Positions 47,747 through 56,682 of a stretch of 64,000 nucleotides of DNA are shown here, piece after piece. Both the position numbers and the translations under genes were made by a program. The notes below the pieces were generated by a model. That model was not told the DNA's origin. It did no database searches and was given only the letters and a program-made list of their open reading frames with translations. The number at the start of each line of letters is the position of its first letter. Within the stretch, counting starts at the first letter, position 1. The stretch is from Agarivorans sp. TSD2052 (GTDB lineage: Bacteria > Pseudomonadota > Gammaproteobacteria > Enterobacterales > Celerinatantimonadaceae), in NCBI RefSeq assembly GCF_023238625.1, contig NZ_CP096670.1:2345501-2409500 (forward strand), written 5' to 3'.

Positions 47747-49201
47747 ATGCTTCCAAAAAAAATATCTAGTTTGTGTAAAATCGCTTTGCTTAGTACCTCT
47801 ATGTTGGCGCCATCGATCATGGCGCTAGAAACAGACAACAGTATTGTTGCGATTGAAGCTGCAAAAAGATTGTCAGCGGGCATTCAGTTTCCAACTATAT
47901 CTAACCAAGACCGCTCTGATTTTGATACTGACGCGTTTGACGGCTATCACGCTTATTTAGAAAAGACCTACCCCCTACTGCATAAAAACCTTACCAAAGA
48001 AGTATTAGGTAAAGAGCGAAAATATAGCTTGCTTTACACCTGGGAAGGCAGCAATAAAGATCTAGCGCCCATCGTATTAATGGGACATCAAGATGTGGTA
48101 CCGGTCGTACCAGGCACTGAAAAAGATTGGGCGTATGATGCATACTCGGGGCATATCGATGATAAATATATATGGGGTCGCGGCTCTTTAGACGACAAAA
48201 TCATGATCCACGCGATTATGGAAGCGATTGAAATACAACTTGCCGCTGGTTTTCAACCTGAACGCACCATCTATTTATCTTTTGGCCAAGATGAAGAAGT
48301 AGGCGGCCCAGAAGGAACCAAACACATTGTAGAAGTTCTCCAAGAACGTGGGGTAAGTAATATTGCACTGGTAGTTGATGAGGGCTTACCTGTAACCGCC
48401 GGCATTTTCCCTGGATTTGATAAACCTGCGGCTCTACTTGGTATAGCTGAAAAAGGTTACTTAACGTTAGAGCTTAAAGTTGAAGGCCCTGGTGGTCACT
48501 CAGCAATGCCTCCAGAAGAATCAAATATCGGTATATTAGCCAACGCAATTACAAAGCTGGAATCTAATCCGTTTCCGGTTTCTTTAACAGACTCGGTGCG
48601 TGAGCAATTCAAAGCGATGGCGCCTCACATGACAGAACAGCAGCGTGAGCAAATAAAAGATGACAAGTCATTATTAAACTATCTATATTCTAATCCTATT
48701 ACTAGGGCAATGATTCATACCACAACTGCCGTCACCGTCATAAACGGTGGTGTAAAAGAAAACGTAATGGCACCCAGTGCCAGTGCCTTAGTGAACTTTC
48801 GTATTCTTCAAGGCGACAGCATAGAATCGGTTACTGAATACGTTACCAATGTAATCAATGATGAACGCGTCACCATTACCGATAATTCAGCATCGATTAA
48901 TCCCTCTCCAGTAGCGGGAACAGGCGCAGAATACAAATTAATTGAAAAAACCATCCATCAAACTTGGAATGACCAAGATGATCTTGCAGTAGTACCTTAC
49001 TTGGTGATCGGTGGTGCTGACGCTAAATGGTTTGCCGCCACAGACATGGTGAAAAATGTTTATCGTTTTACCGCTGTGCGTGTTGAATCAGCCGCCGATG
49101 CCGCTCGCTGGCATGGAATTAATGAAAGAGTTCTAATTAAAGAATACGCCAATTCAATTCGGTTCTTCCGCAACTTACTTGATAACATGCAAGATATGTA
49201 A
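47747..49201 (+). CDS. Exported M20-family metallopeptidase (PM20D1/CPS1-like)
   Basis: 484 residues with a signal peptide (LSTSMLAPSIMALE). The di-zinc M20 motifs are intact: MGHQDVVPVVPG (His-x-Asp), WGRGSLDDK (bridging Asp), the catalytic pair in GQDEEVGGPEG (Glu-Glu), VVDEG (Asp) and GGHSAMPP in the lid domain. Close relatives are carboxypeptidase S and N-acyl amino acid hydrolases. Likely periplasmic cleavage of peptides or N-acyl amino acids. Confidence 0.88.
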   Translation: MLPKKISSLCKIALLSTSMLAPSIMALETDNSIVAIEAAKRLSAGIQFPTISNQDRSDFDTDAFDGYHAYLEKTYPLLHKNLTKEVLGKERKYSLLYTWEGSNKDLAPIVLMGHQDVVPVVPGTEKDWAYDAYSGHIDDKYIWGRGSLDDKIMIHAIMEAIEIQLAAGFQPERTIYLSFGQDEEVGGPEGTKHIVEVLQERGVSNIALVVDEGLPVTAGIFPGFDKPAALLGIAEKGYLTLELKVEGPGGHSAMPPEESNIGILANAITKLESNPFPVSLTDSVREQFKAMAPHMTEQQREQIKDDKSLLNYLYSNPITRAMIHTTTAVTVINGGVKENVMAPSASALVNFRILQGDSIESVTEYVTNVINDERVTITDNSASINPSPVAGTGAEYKLIEKTIHQTWNDQDDLAVVPYLVIGGADAKWFAATDMVKNVYRFTAVRVESAADAARWHGINERVLIKEYANSIRFFRNLLDNMQDM

Positions 49202-49226
49202 TGGCCAACAACCATTAAAACTAAAC

Positions 49227-49248
49227 AAAGGGCTCGAATGAGCCTTTT
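49227..49248 (+). terminator. Terminator after the M20 peptidase gene
   Basis: AAAGGGCTC-GAAT-GAGCCTTTT, five strong G/C-rich pairs plus A-T extension and a T-run, 26 bp after the stop. Confidence 0.75.
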
Positions 49249-49283
49249 CTCACAACTGTGTGTCTAGCTCTTGCCTGCAAACA

Positions 49284-49311
49284 AAAAAAGACGTCCTGAG
49301 ACGTCTTTTTT
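49284..49311. terminator. tRNA-Ser terminator
   Basis: AAAAAAGACGTC-CTGA-GACGTCTTTTTT, a perfect stem with T-runs both ways, eight bp beyond the tRNA 3' end on the minus strand. Confidence 0.9.
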
Positions 49312-49319
49312 CTTGAAGA

Positions 49320-49407
49320 TGGCGGTGACGGAGAGATTCGAACTCTCGAAAGGTTGCCCTTTACACACTTTCCAGGCGTGCTCCTTCAGCCACTCGGACA
49401 CGTCACC
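49320..49407 (-). tRNA. tRNA-Ser (anticodon GGA)
   Basis: 88 nt including encoded CCA. On the minus strand the acceptor arms GGTGACG/CGTCACC pair fully with G discriminator, the anticodon loop reads CTGGAAA (anticodon GGA) between CACGC and GTGTG, a long class II variable arm follows, and the T loop is GTTCGAATC. Decodes UCC/UCU. Confidence 0.96.
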
Positions 49408-49532
49408 TTTTTAGAATTACTGCGCATAGCAATAATGAGGCGCTAGATTACGGATTGGCTTGGTTTGGGTCAACCATTTTTTACTTAAAACCATGCGGTT
49501 GCCGAGTTCTTAATCAAATTAATGAAGTGCAA

Positions 49533-49564
49533 AACAAAAAAGAAGCCGCAGCTTCTTTTTTGTT
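49533..49564. terminator. glk terminator
   Basis: AACAAAAAAGAAGC-CGCA-GCTTCTTTTTTGTT, 24 bp beyond the glk stop with T-run on the minus strand. Confidence 0.88.
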
Positions 49565-49588
49565 GGTTAACTAAAACATATCCTTGTC

Positions 49589-50554
49589 TTAGATACGGTA
49601 ACCGTTGCTCTGGCGTAGGTAAGCGGCAGCGCCTTGTAGGCCTGGTTGCTCTTCAGTAATAATGAATACTGGCACCTTAGCAACAAAATCAACAAAACGG
49701 CCTTTTGCTTCAAAGCGAGCACGAAATTCACTGTTATTAAAGAACTCCATGAAACGCGTAATAATGCCACCGGCGATGTAAACCCCACCAAAGGTAGACA
49801 TATTTAGCGCTAGATTACCGCCAAACGACCCCAGCGCTCTACAGAATACTTCCATAGCTTCTACACACACAGGGCAGCTGCCGTCTACGCCGCGAGACGT
49901 AACATCGGAAGGCTGATAGTCTTCGCCCACTTTACCGTGAAAATCCATTAAGCCTTGGTAAATGTTTACCAAGCCAGGGCCAGATAACAAACGTTCTGCC
50001 GAAACATGGCCATACCGTTTTTGTAAAAAGCTTAATACGTGAGCTTCTTTTTCATCATTTGCGGCAAACTCTACATGCCCACCTTCTCCAGGAATACAAA
50101 CGTATTCACTATCGTGATGAATTAAGTGCGCTACCCCTAAGCCAGTACCAGGGCCGTATACCGCAATAGGTGCGCCGCTTTTTGCCTCTTCGCCACCAAT
50201 TTGAATCTTTTGCTCGTCTGTAAGGGTTGGGATAGACATAGCAATACCAGTGTAATCGTTAATCACATACAGGTTGTCAAAGCCAAGTTGCTCTTGCACG
50301 GCTTGCTTCGAAAAAGCCCAGCTATGGTTGGTCATTGCTATCCAATCTTTATCGGTTGGGCAGGCAATCGCTATACAAGCTTGGGTAACCGTTTCTTGCT
50401 GCTCTTTCAAGTAAAGAGCAATAACGTCTGCGATACTTGGGTAGTCAGCACACAAGTATTTGTGTAATCGGCCTATTTCACCAGTCTTTAACTCTACTAA
50501 CGCCAAACGAATATTTGTACCACCTACATCAGCGATTAAACCAAAACCGGCCAT
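49589..50554 (-). CDS. glk: Glucokinase
   Basis: 321 residues from the ATG at 50554 (MAGFGLIADVGGTNIRLALVEL), with AAGGA before it; an in-frame start at 50605 lacks family support. Phosphate-binding DVGGTNIR, catalytic Asp in VINDYTGIAM, GPGTGLGVA and EGGHVEFA match the bacterial Glk family. Phosphorylates glucose for the Entner-Doudoroff/glycolysis routes. Divergent from hexR, its probable repressor. Confidence 0.94.
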   Translation of the reverse strand: MAGFGLIADVGGTNIRLALVELKTGEIGRLHKYLCADYPSIADVIALYLKEQQETVTQACIAIACPTDKDWIAMTNHSWAFSKQAVQEQLGFDNLYVINDYTGIAMSIPTLTDEQKIQIGGEEAKSGAPIAVYGPGTGLGVAHLIHHDSEYVCIPGEGGHVEFAANDEKEAHVLSFLQKRYGHVSAERLLSGPGLVNIYQGLMDFHGKVGEDYQPSDVTSRGVDGSCPVCVEAMEVFCRALGSFGGNLALNMSTFGGVYIAGGIITRFMEFFNNSEFRARFEAKGRFVDFVAKVPVFIITEEQPGLQGAAAYLRQSNGYRI

Positions 50555-50796
50555 TTTGTATTCCTTAATACCAAGTTCAAAAAAAAGAAAAAAATCATTA
50601 CCCATCCTAACAAACTGTTATTAAGATGGCTCTAGTATATCTAAGTAGTCAAATTTTACCGCTTTTGTTCTAGAATTTCGTTAGTAAATTACCTCTCTCA
50701 TAATCATTTTCAAATATTTTAGATCTGGCTCAAACTAAAAAATCCTTTACTGTTCTATGCTTGGTCACAATTCAGCTTGTTTTAGCCTTGAGTCTA

Positions 50797-50811
50797 TGTA
50801 ATTGTATGACA
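50797..50811. promoter_or_regulatory. Candidate HexR operator 1
   Basis: TGTAATTGTATGACA matches the known HexR form TGTAATWWWATTACA at 12 of 15 positions. Lies in the glk/hexR divergent region. Confidence 0.45.
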
Positions 50812-50822
50812 TTAATTTCTGT

Positions 50823-50837
50823 TGAAAATATATTACA
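50823..50837. promoter_or_regulatory. Candidate HexR operator 2
   Basis: TGAAAATATATTACA matches TGTAATWWWATTACA at 13 of 15 positions, 44 bp before the hexR ATG and 26 bp centre-to-centre from site 1. Confidence 0.45.
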
Positions 50838-50881
50838 TTTGACAACATCAATATAACAAATGCTCTAAAATAACGGATATT

Positions 50882-51730
50882 ATGAATACGCTTGAGAAAA
50901 TAACCAAAAACTTAGAAAATTTCAGCAAGTCAGAAAGAAAGGTTGCTGAAGTGATTATCGCCTCCCCTCAAACGGCGATTCATTCTAGTATTGCTGCATT
51001 GGCCAAATTGGCAGACGTAAGCGAACCTACAGTAAACCGTTTTTGTAGACGCTTAGACACCAAAGGTTTTCCAGACTTTAAACTGCATTTAGCGCAAAGC
51101 TTGGCTAACGGCACACCTTACGTAAACCGTCACGTTGATGAAGAGGACGGCCCAGAAGCCTATACCTCTAAAATTTTTGAATCGTCAATGGCCAGTTTAG
51201 AAGCTGCGAAAAATAGTTTAGACCCAAATGCGGTTAACCGCGCTGTAGATTTGCTCACTCAAGCAAAGAAAATTTCATTCTTTGGTTTGGGGGCTTCGGC
51301 TTCTGTAGCGCAAGACGCCTTAAACAAATTTTTCCGCTTCAATGTACCGGTCAGTTACTTTGACGATGTCGTTATGATGCGTATGAGCTGTATTGTTGCC
51401 ACCGAAGAAGATGTGATTATTTTGATTTCTCATACCGGTCGCACCAAAGCGATGATCGACATTGCGGTATTAGCTCAGCAAAACGATTCTACTGTTATTG
51501 GTATCACCAGCAAAGACTCGCCCTTAGCCAAAGAGTGTAATTTAGTGCTGTCGATGGACGTGCCCGAAGATACTGACGTATATATGCCAATGGCATCACG
51601 GATTGCCCAAATGGCACTAATTGATGTATTAGCAACTGGCTTTACCCTGCGCCGCGGCGAGAAATTTAGAGAAAACCTGCGCAAGGTTAAACAAAGCTTA
51701 AAAGACTCTCGAACCGATAAGTTACTCTAA
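50882..51730 (+). CDS. hexR: HexR, RpiR-family regulator of central carbon metabolism
   Basis: 282 residues. N-terminal RpiR HTH (SKSERKVAEVIIASPQTAIHSSIAALAKLADVSEPTVNRFCRRL) and a C-terminal SIS domain (KKISFFGLGASASVAQDALNKF, VIILISHTGRTKAMIDIA), which in HexR senses KDPG. It represses glycolytic/Entner-Doudoroff genes. Divergent from glk with two candidate operators between them, consistent with autoregulation and glk control. A terminator follows at 51760-51786. Confidence 0.92.
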   Translation: MNTLEKITKNLENFSKSERKVAEVIIASPQTAIHSSIAALAKLADVSEPTVNRFCRRLDTKGFPDFKLHLAQSLANGTPYVNRHVDEEDGPEAYTSKIFESSMASLEAAKNSLDPNAVNRAVDLLTQAKKISFFGLGASASVAQDALNKFFRFNVPVSYFDDVVMMRMSCIVATEEDVIILISHTGRTKAMIDIAVLAQQNDSTVIGITSKDSPLAKECNLVLSMDVPEDTDVYMPMASRIAQMALIDVLATGFTLRRGEKFRENLRKVKQSLKDSRTDKLL

Positions 51731-51759
51731 GCTTTTGTAAACCATGTAACGCTTATTTT

Positions 51760-51786
51760 AAAGCCAGCCACGTTGCTGGCTTTTTT
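51760..51786 (+). terminator. hexR terminator
   Basis: AAAGCCAGC-CACGTT-GCTGGCTTTTTT, 29 bp after the hexR stop. Confidence 0.92.
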
Positions 51787-52051
51787 ATGACTTACACACT
51801 ATCTATAATACAAGCCTGAAAGGGAATGCTGCACATAGCGCTCTGCGTTTACGCTGCACACTTCAGTATCAATTTTAAGCCGCCAGCTATTATACCCTTC
51901 CCTTAAACATCTAAGATTCGCATAGATATGAACGGGCTGAGAGTGTTGCTATTAGCATCCACTTAGTGACTAGCTAGTGCCATGAAACCACCCTATAGTG
52001 GCTTGTGTCCGTGGGCTTAAAACGCTAGGTCAATATTCTACAGGCAATAAA

Positions 52052-52072
52052 AAGGGATGCTTAGCATCCCTT
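52052..52072 (-). terminator. fadE terminator
   Basis: AAGGGATGC-TTA-GCATCCCTT; on the minus strand the stem is followed by TTTTTATTG. 24 bp beyond the fadE stop. Confidence 0.88.
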
Positions 52073-52096
52073 ATAGTGAGTTAATTAACGCAGCGC

Positions 52097-54421
52097 TTAA
52101 GCAACGTTTGCCTCTGAGTCAATCGGCGCATTTTTGCCTTCTAATACACCCGGTTCAAAGTGATCCACTTGAATAGCCTCGTAACGTAGCTTATCTGCAG
52201 CTAGTAACTCGCTTGCTTCATCTTGGCTTAAGATGTCTTGAGCTAAGGCAGATTCAACGATCTCAGATAAGGCCACTTTGCGCGGTAGTTGCCCCGCTTT
52301 TTGGGCTTTGGCAATCTTACGCTCTAGTGGACGCACTTGGTACATCGCTAAAAATGCCTGCTCAATGATCGCTACAGCATCGCCTTCGCTACCCGTGGTA
52401 ACACATAGCTTGCTTAAACGCTCACGCGCTGAGCCTGGTGTCATCATGGTTTCACAAATTTGATGACCCACTTGGTCGTCTGCTAATTTAAAGCGATTAC
52501 CATAAGGGAATACCACGGTTTTTAACACGCGAGCAAGCACCCGATTTGAGAAGTTTTGGAAGAAACCTTCAAAGGCTATGCCTATCTCATGCAGGTTACG
52601 CTCAATAGCCCACTTCACAAAAGGTAAATCTTCAGCTGGGCGACCTTGATCTTCATAGTGCTTCAAGGTAGCTGACGCTAAGTACAAGTGGCTAAGTACG
52701 TCACCTAAACGGGCAGAGATCCGCTCTTTACGTTTAAGATCGCCACCTAGTATCAACATTGACATATCAGCACATAAGGCTAAGCCGCGGCTCATTCGCG
52801 TTAACTGTCGGTAGTAAACGGCTGTGTCACCCGATACAGGGCTTGAGTTAAATGCCGCGCCGGTTAAACCTTGGAATAAACTGCCTACAAAGTTACCCGC
52901 ACCAAAGGCGATGTGTTTCAGGAGTAAGTTATCAAATTCAGCCAAACCTGCTTCTTCATCAGGATTTGCTGCAGCTTGTAACTCTTTTAACACGTAAGGG
53001 TGACAACGGGTCGCACCTTGACCAAAGATCATTAGGTTACGGGTTAAGATATTGGCGCCTTCTACGGTAATAGCCACCGGAATACCGTTGTAAGCATGGC
53101 CAAGGTAATTCATTGCACCCAGTTGAATAGCGCGCCCAGAATGAATATCCATAGCGTCGTCTAACACTGTACGGGCCATTTCGGTCATATGGTACTTGGC
53201 AATAGCAGTAACAATCGCGGGGCTTTGGTCTAAATCAAGCGCACCTGCAGTTAGTCGGCGCGCCGCCTCTAGTTGATAGGTCATGCCGCCAATCCGAGCC
53301 AGCGCTTCCTCTACCCCTTCAAAACGACCAATTGATAAACCAAATTGTTTGCGCACGTAGGCGTAAGCACTAGTGGTGCGCGAGCTCATGTGGCCCACTG
53401 CAGTGCCCAGTGCCGGCAATGAAATACCGCGGCCAGCAGACAAGCACTCCACCAACATGCGCCATCCTTTACCCGCGTAGTCAACACCACCAATGATCCA
53501 ATCTAAGGGAATAAATACATCTTCACCAAAAGTAGGGCCATTCATAAAGGCCAAACCGAGTGGGAAATGGCGGTCGCCAGTGCGCACTCCGGGATGGTCG
53601 GTAGGAATTAACGCGCAAGTGATGCCTAACTCTTCTTGTTCACCGATTAGATGCTCTGGATCATACAGCTTAAATGCTAGCCCTAATACCGTGGCTACTG
53701 GTGCTAAAGTTATATAACGCTTGTTCCAGTTTAAACGAATACCAAGCACCTCTTCACCATTAAAGTCGCCTTTGCAGATAATGCCTTTATCAGGGATGGC
53801 CCCCGCATCTGAACCCGCTTCAGGACCGGTGAGTGCAAAACAAGGCACATGCGTACCGTCGGCTAAACCCGGCAGCCAATGATCTTTTTGCTCTTGGGTA
53901 CCATAATGAAGCAACAACTCACCAGGGCCTAAAGAGTTAGGAACCATTACCGTTACCGCCGCAGACAAACTGCGAGTAGCAATGGTACTTACGATGGTTG
54001 AGTTAGCAATCGCCGAAAACTCGCGGCCCCCATAGCTTTTAGGGATAATCAGTGCAAAAAAACCTTCTGCTTTTAAGTAATCCCAAACATGTTTAGGCAA
54101 ATCACGCTGATTTTGTACAATGTCAAAATCATCTAGCATGTCCAATAAGGTCGCAACCTGAACATCCATGAAGGCTTGTTCATCTTCGCTTAAGGTCGCT
54201 TTGGGGTAGCTATGCAGTTTGTTCCAATCTGGTTTGCCAGCAAATAGCTCGCCGTCCCACCATACCGACCCCGCTTCCATCGCTTCTTTCTCTGTTTGAG
54301 ACAACGGCGGCAAGATTTTTTTGAACATTTTAAAAGCAGGTCGAGTGACCAGCTTTTTACGCGTATCGGGTATACACATTAGCACCACCAAAGCGGTCAC
54401 TAGCATTAATACAATAGTCAT
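52097..54421 (-). CDS. fadE: FadE-type acyl-CoA dehydrogenase
   Basis: 774 residues with an N-terminal membrane helix (MTIVLMLVTALVVLMCIP), as in E. coli FadE. The acyl-CoA dehydrogenase core (about 110-500) shows GYGGREFSAIANSTIV, FALTGPEAGSDAGAIPD and the substrate/FAD segments, followed by the DUF1974 FadE extension. First step of fatty-acid beta-oxidation at the membrane. It lies 49 bp downstream of a TetR-family gene on the same strand. Confidence 0.93.
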   Translation of the reverse strand: MTIVLMLVTALVVLMCIPDTRKKLVTRPAFKMFKKILPPLSQTEKEAMEAGSVWWDGELFAGKPDWNKLHSYPKATLSEDEQAFMDVQVATLLDMLDDFDIVQNQRDLPKHVWDYLKAEGFFALIIPKSYGGREFSAIANSTIVSTIATRSLSAAVTVMVPNSLGPGELLLHYGTQEQKDHWLPGLADGTHVPCFALTGPEAGSDAGAIPDKGIICKGDFNGEEVLGIRLNWNKRYITLAPVATVLGLAFKLYDPEHLIGEQEELGITCALIPTDHPGVRTGDRHFPLGLAFMNGPTFGEDVFIPLDWIIGGVDYAGKGWRMLVECLSAGRGISLPALGTAVGHMSSRTTSAYAYVRKQFGLSIGRFEGVEEALARIGGMTYQLEAARRLTAGALDLDQSPAIVTAIAKYHMTEMARTVLDDAMDIHSGRAIQLGAMNYLGHAYNGIPVAITVEGANILTRNLMIFGQGATRCHPYVLKELQAAANPDEEAGLAEFDNLLLKHIAFGAGNFVGSLFQGLTGAAFNSSPVSGDTAVYYRQLTRMSRGLALCADMSMLILGGDLKRKERISARLGDVLSHLYLASATLKHYEDQGRPAEDLPFVKWAIERNLHEIGIAFEGFFQNFSNRVLARVLKTVVFPYGNRFKLADDQVGHQICETMMTPGSARERLSKLCVTTGSEGDAVAIIEQAFLAMYQVRPLERKIAKAQKAGQLPRKVALSEIVESALAQDILSQDEASELLAADKLRYEAIQVDHFEPGVLEGKNAPIDSEANVA

Positions 54422-54470
54422 GGTTTCTTCCTTATTTCACGTACTTTATATTTATTATTTTAATTTATAG

Positions 54471-55097
54471 TTAAGTTGGCGCGCCGACACCGGCTGCCAA
54501 ATAGGGGATAACTTTACGGATCAAACCTTCGGTATTTAGTTCTTCGTTGAAGTCAGCACTAGCAATTTCTTTTAGCGCGGTACTTGACGCCATGGTGAAT
54601 ACAACGGTGCCTAAGGTGAAGTGCAAACGCCAGAAAATGTCACTATCAGATAACTCTGGGTATGCCAGCCTCACCGCATCTTGGAAACGGCTCAATACCT
54701 CACCGAAGTGGTGAGTAATAAATTTTCTTAAGTGACCTTGGCTGTCTGTGTACCCTCTTCCCAATAACAGTAAGAACATTGCGGTGCCATGTTTCTTTAC
54801 GTGATTCATTTCTAGAAGAGGATCAATGAAAGAAGAGAATACTTGGTCTAAGCTCGGTGCGGCCTCACCATTGATGTGATCAAGCATCGCTTTGTCTACC
54901 AACGGCATAAACTGCTCAAGATAGCGCATTAAAACCGCTTGAATCAGCTCTTTTTTCGAACCGAAATGATAATTTACGGAAGCAAGATTCACCTCTGCAT
55001 GAGAGGTAATTAACCTCAACGAGGTATCTGCAAACCCTCGTTCAGCAAACAAACGTTCCGCTGCATCGAGGATCTTACTTTTAGTTCCTTGTCTCAC
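54471..55097 (-). CDS. TetR-family regulator, PsrA-like
   Basis: 208 residues. TetR HTH at 8-55 (KSKILDAAERLFAERGFADTSLRLITSHAEVNLASVNYHFGSK) and an all-helical ligand domain resembling PsrA, the fatty-acid-responsive regulator of beta-oxidation genes in related bacteria. It precedes fadE in an operon, and a perfect TTAAACA-CC-TGTTTAA palindrome lies 18-33 bp before its start, suggesting autoregulation of regulator and fadE together. Confidence 0.85.
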   Translation of the reverse strand: MRQGTKSKILDAAERLFAERGFADTSLRLITSHAEVNLASVNYHFGSKKELIQAVLMRYLEQFMPLVDKAMLDHINGEAAPSLDQVFSSFIDPLLEMNHVKKHGTAMFLLLLGRGYTDSQGHLRKFITHHFGEVLSRFQDAVRLAYPELSDSDIFWRLHFTLGTVVFTMASSTALKEIASADFNEELNTEGLIRKVIPYLAAGVGAPT

Positions 55098-55114
55098 TGT
55101 GACACCTTAAAAAA

Positions 55115-55130
55115 TTAAACACCTGTTTAA
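55115..55130. promoter_or_regulatory. Perfect palindrome before the PsrA-like gene; candidate operator
   Basis: TTAAACACCTGTTTAA is a perfect 7+2+7 dyad 18 bp upstream of the TetR-family start, in the promoter position and of the AAAC-N-GTTT type used by PsrA/FadR-like TetR proteins. Confidence 0.65.
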
Positions 55131-55234
55131 AATCTACGTTTAAGACATGAAGATGTCAATCAATTAGCCATGGATATTTAGCGGGAAAACCAAAAACGAG
55201 AACTTCACTGGTTTTTTTTTGAAAAGAAATTGAA

Positions 55235-55336
55235 CAATGATGAAACTTTTTTAAATACGGCAGGTCTTAATCTATGCCACTGCAATTAAATACTTAAATT
55301 TTATGCCCAACACCCCTGTAGTTGGGCTTTTTTTTG
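55235..55336 (+). ncRNA. Candidate small RNA (orphan terminator with no upstream gene)
   Basis: A strong plus-strand terminator (55305-55336) has no plus-strand gene upstream; the genes on both sides read leftward. A weak promoter-like TTGAAC ... TTAAAT pair lies near 55230-55254, giving an RNA of roughly 75-90 nt. Start, size and expression are inference. Confidence 0.35.
55305..55336 (+). terminator. Rho-independent terminator, plus orientation
   Basis: GCCCAAC, loop ACACCCCTGTA-type, GTTGGGC, then nine T. On the minus strand the stem is followed only by ATAAAATTT, so it fits plus-strand transcription better than the lipoprotein gene ending at 55343. Confidence 0.8.
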
Positions 55337-55342
55337 CCTGTT

Positions 55343-55951
55343 TTACCCCGCCGGTTGATCTTTAACGTCTAGGTAGCTAAAAATTCGTTGCATCGCATAC
55401 TCTACACCTTCAGGTTGTAGTGCAATATTACGGCGTCCAGCATCATCTGTTTCAACTTTGGCAAATGCCTGTAAGCTCACTTGCCACATTTTGTAGTTGG
55501 TCTGCGCGGTATATAAGCTCATCATTAAGGTGGCTCGTTGAAAGTCTTCATCTCCGTCGTCAGCTAAGCCCGGAGATACCCCGAATAAACTCATTAATTG
55601 CTCGTCACTGAGTTTTTGACTGGTGGGTAAAGCGAAAGCCATCCAATAATCACACCGCTCATCAGCGGTTTCTAAATACGTCAGTCCCAAGCTGGTAAAT
55701 TTTTCATTGAGCGCCTGATGAATCACGTCATAAGCTTGCACGTCAGAGCGCTGTGGGCTGCGTAGAGCATCCTGTAACAGTGGATGGCTACATACTGTTT
55801 GGGCTTTAGTTAAAGAGAAACCGGGTTCGGCGCTCACTATAACGGTGTCTCGATGCTTTTGGGCACTACGCTCAGCCTCACTTTGTTGAGGTACAGGAAC
55901 ACACGCACTTAGCATTAACACACCCATACCTAAGCAAACAGCTTTTTTCAT
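55343..55951 (-). CDS. Predicted lipoprotein, DUF4136-like
   Basis: 202 residues from the ATG at 55951, with AAGGCGGG before it and a lipoprotein signal (MKKAVCLGMGVLMLSAC); an in-frame Met five codons upstream is less likely. The mature part has DUF4136-type features: VIHQALNEKFTSLGLTYLE and DYWMAFALP strands, ending in a helix. Family assignment is tentative. Single gene; function unknown. Confidence 0.65.
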   Translation of the reverse strand: MKKAVCLGMGVLMLSACVPVPQQSEAERSAQKHRDTVIVSAEPGFSLTKAQTVCSHPLLQDALRSPQRSDVQAYDVIHQALNEKFTSLGLTYLETADERCDYWMAFALPTSQKLSDEQLMSLFGVSPGLADDGDEDFQRATLMMSLYTAQTNYKMWQVSLQAFAKVETDDAGRRNIALQPEGVEYAMQRIFSYLDVKDQPAG

Positions 55952-55966
55952 GAATCCCGCCTTCAA

Positions 55967-56278
55967 ATTAATGTATTGAAATAATTAACTAATTAAAGTC
56001 AAAAAGATAAAACTAGTGTAACACTCGAAGTCTAGACAGTATAAATTTCATTTTGTTTCACGCCTTTGGAAACTCCTTATGAAAAATAACGCGAATGGTT
56101 AATTCTCCCAAACAACGAAGATGGTGACAACATTAAGGCAAGCCATATTTAGAGCGACTTGGTTAGCTAATTAACGATAGGCTGTTACATATAGCAACAA
56201 GGCCAATCACTTAAACTGCGTTTCATCAAAGTTAAAGTGTCGATGAGAATTGAACCGTTTCACTTAAATGAGACTTTT
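55967..56278. other. Non-coding region before the decayed porin gene
   Basis: About 310 bp, AT-rich, with no supportable gene. It would contain the lipoprotein promoter and the old promoter of the pseudogene. Confidence 0.45.
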
Positions 56279-56481
56279 ATGAAAAAATCGTTATTACGTT
56301 AAGGTGCGCCTGCGGTTGTTATTTCTTGTGCCTTTGCTGCTGATGAAGAAGTCAAAAGCACTCTCTGGTGTTGACCCTTATCTTGAAATTCGTGGAGAGT
56401 ATAAGGGCCTAGATACTCCAGAAATTAGCATTCACCTTTGGTGCAGCTTACCCATTCCAATTTTATATTCGTATAATTTGA
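56279..56481 (+). pseudogene. Remnant of an outer-membrane protein gene (stop, frameshift, internal deletion)
   Basis: From the ATG at 56279 one reads MKKSLLR, an in-frame TAA, then GAPAVVISCAFAADEEVKS, together a broken signal peptide. A frame change then gives VDPYLEIRGEYKGLD, an N-terminal barrel strand, and another frame gives FTFGAAYPFQF, a C-terminal barrel strand. The middle is missing. Only 203 bp remain of what was probably a KdgM-like or other barrel gene. Confidence 0.65.
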
Positions 56482-56626
56482 GCCAGTAAATTTAAGGACT
56501 CATGCCTTGTGAATACTGGTTATTTCATGATGTACGCGGTCAAATTTTTATAAAACCTTTCATCGTTTTTTGCATTTTTTTCACTTTATTTGAAATTTTT
56601 TGTATAGATATACGGTTTCTTTAGCT

Positions 56627-56647
56627 ACAACTAAGTAAACAAGTTGT
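56627..56647. repeat. Inverted repeat upstream of bufA1
   Basis: ACAACT-AAGTAAACA-AGTTGT, 36 bp before the bufA1 ATG; possible regulator site, unsupported otherwise. Confidence 0.3.
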
Positions 56648-56682
56648 AACCAAACGCAACAATAATAGATAAAGGAAATCTT

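Noticed and set aside
55305-55336. Hairpin as terminator of the lipoprotein gene at 55343-55951
   Set aside because: The T-run is on the plus strand; the minus-strand reading lacks one, although a weak role cannot be excluded.
56304-56489. 61-codon frame as an intact small gene
   Set aside because: It is a frame-shifted part of the decayed outer-membrane protein gene; flanking frames supply the broken signal peptide and last strand.
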